From the IMG/VR virus record IMGVR_UViG_3300028393_000161, positions 1 through 37,832 of that record: a stretch of DNA of 37,832 bases. One strand, written 5' to 3'. Within the stretch, counting starts at the first letter, position 1. The number at the start of each line of letters is the position of its first letter. This DNA is from a virus. The notes under the pieces were generated by a model. It saw nothing but the letters and a program-made list of their open reading frames with translations. It did no database searches and was not told the origin of the DNA. Made by a program: the position numbers and the translations under genes. Below, piece by piece: positions 37,633 through 37,832 of the stretch.

Positions 37633-37832
37633 TTAATTAATCCGTTTTCTGTAGCCCATTCTTGCCATAGGTTTACCTGGAGGGTTGTTTCAGCGCATTG
37701 TCCAACAAGTATTGGGTAGGCGGTTTCTGCATCAGTTCCTTTGGGGGCTGCGGAAATACTGGACATTGAACGGCTACTGGGGTTGAGCTGCATCCCGCCA
37801 TAATAATTGCGCAAAGCAGCAAGCTTGCCTTC
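37629..37832 (-). CDS. C-terminus of a probable inner-membrane spanin (Rz-like), cut by window edge
   Basis: Open from the right edge to the TGA at 37629; 67 residues are visible. The last part, GQCAETTLQVNLWQEWATENG, resembles the C-termini of Rz-type spanins ('CA.T..Q...LQ.W'). The N-terminal membrane span expected for Rz would be outside the window. It fully contains the Rz1-like lipoprotein frame in another register, the layout of lambda Rz/Rz1. Confidence 0.55.
   Translation of the reverse strand, partial: EGKLAALRNYYGGMQLNPSSRSMSSISAAPKGTDAETAYPILVGQCAETTLQVNLWQEWATENGLIK
37673..37831 (-). CDS. Outer-membrane spanin lipoprotein (Rz1-like), N-terminus beyond window edge
   Basis: In the +1 register relative to the Rz-like frame, 52 residues are visible. 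KASLLLCAIIMAGCSS is a lipoprotein signal with a lipobox cysteine (I-M-A-G-C), then VQCPVFPQPPKELMQKPPTQ, the proline-rich P-P-x-E-L-M-x-x-P-P pattern of Rz1-type lipoproteins, ending NALKQPSR before TAA. It should link to the inner spanin and fuse or disrupt the outer membrane after endolysin action. The start codon lies off the right edge. Confidence 0.75.
   Translation of the reverse strand, partial: KASLLLCAIIMAGCSSTPVAVQCPVFPQPPKELMQKPPTQYLLDNALKQPSR

Noticed and set aside
1-37832. Signs of temperate lifestyle (integrase, CI-like repressor, att site) or a diversity-generating retroelement
   Set aside because: No such gene motifs, reverse transcriptase or template/variable repeat pair were found in either strand; absence is limited to this window.

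Overview
The window is most of the genome of a virulent-looking tailed phage with a short-tail (podovirus-like) gene set. I see no integrase, lysogeny repressor, tRNA, rRNA, CRISPR array or transposon. A GH19 endolysin together with nested spanin reading frames (Rz/Rz1 type) implies a Gram-negative host; nothing in the sequence fixes the species. All genes lie on the minus strand except one two-gene island (SNF2 helicase and RecB-like exonuclease, 22.5-24.7 kb).

Layout in the direction of minus-strand transcription, right to left. (1) 37.8-24.7 kb is a late block: spanins, endolysin, a gp10-like tail hub, a jelly-roll appendage protein, and four large low-complexity or helical virion proteins. 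(2) 24.7-22.5 kb is the plus-strand island, closed by a bidirectional hairpin at 24.70 kb and opened by a divergent promoter region at 22.48 kb. (3) 22.5-15.2 kb is the replication block: two conserved phage proteins, an SSB-like protein, an archaeo-eukaryotic-type primase, a UvrD-like SF1 helicase, a family A DNA polymerase and a GNAT acetyltransferase. No DnaB-type helicase is present. (4) 15.2-11.4 kb is a train of about fifteen tiny genes, most joined by 1- to 4-base stop/start overlaps, including a ribbon-helix-helix protein and an orphan sigma-70 region-4-like helix-turn-helix protein. (5) 11.1-10.0 kb holds the small terminase and a VRR-NUC-like nuclease. (6) 10.0-5.2 kb is an accessory island of small genes, most with their own TATAAT promoter, often a hairpin at the predicted 5' end of the mRNA, and a near-identical ribosome-binding leader. 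It includes a two-domain 'mini' beta sliding clamp. (7) 5.25-4.79 kb is the largest non-coding gap, with four tandem hairpins, repeats and G-rich tracts. (8) 4.8-0 kb holds the large terminase, a small protein, a transglycosylase/PcfJ-like virion protein and the start of a probable portal gene.

How it fits together: primase, SF1 helicase, PolA, SSB and possibly the mini clamp would make a compact replisome, with SNF2 helicase and exonuclease for recombination or end processing. TerS and TerL package DNA but are separated by the accessory island. Capsid genes are presumably beyond the left edge. The most unusual parts are the repeated promoter/5'-hairpin/leader modules, the quadruple hairpin array, the mini clamp, the paired 20- and 22-residue membrane peptides, and a short 'aromatic/A-x-GG' peptide motif that recurs in several virion proteins.
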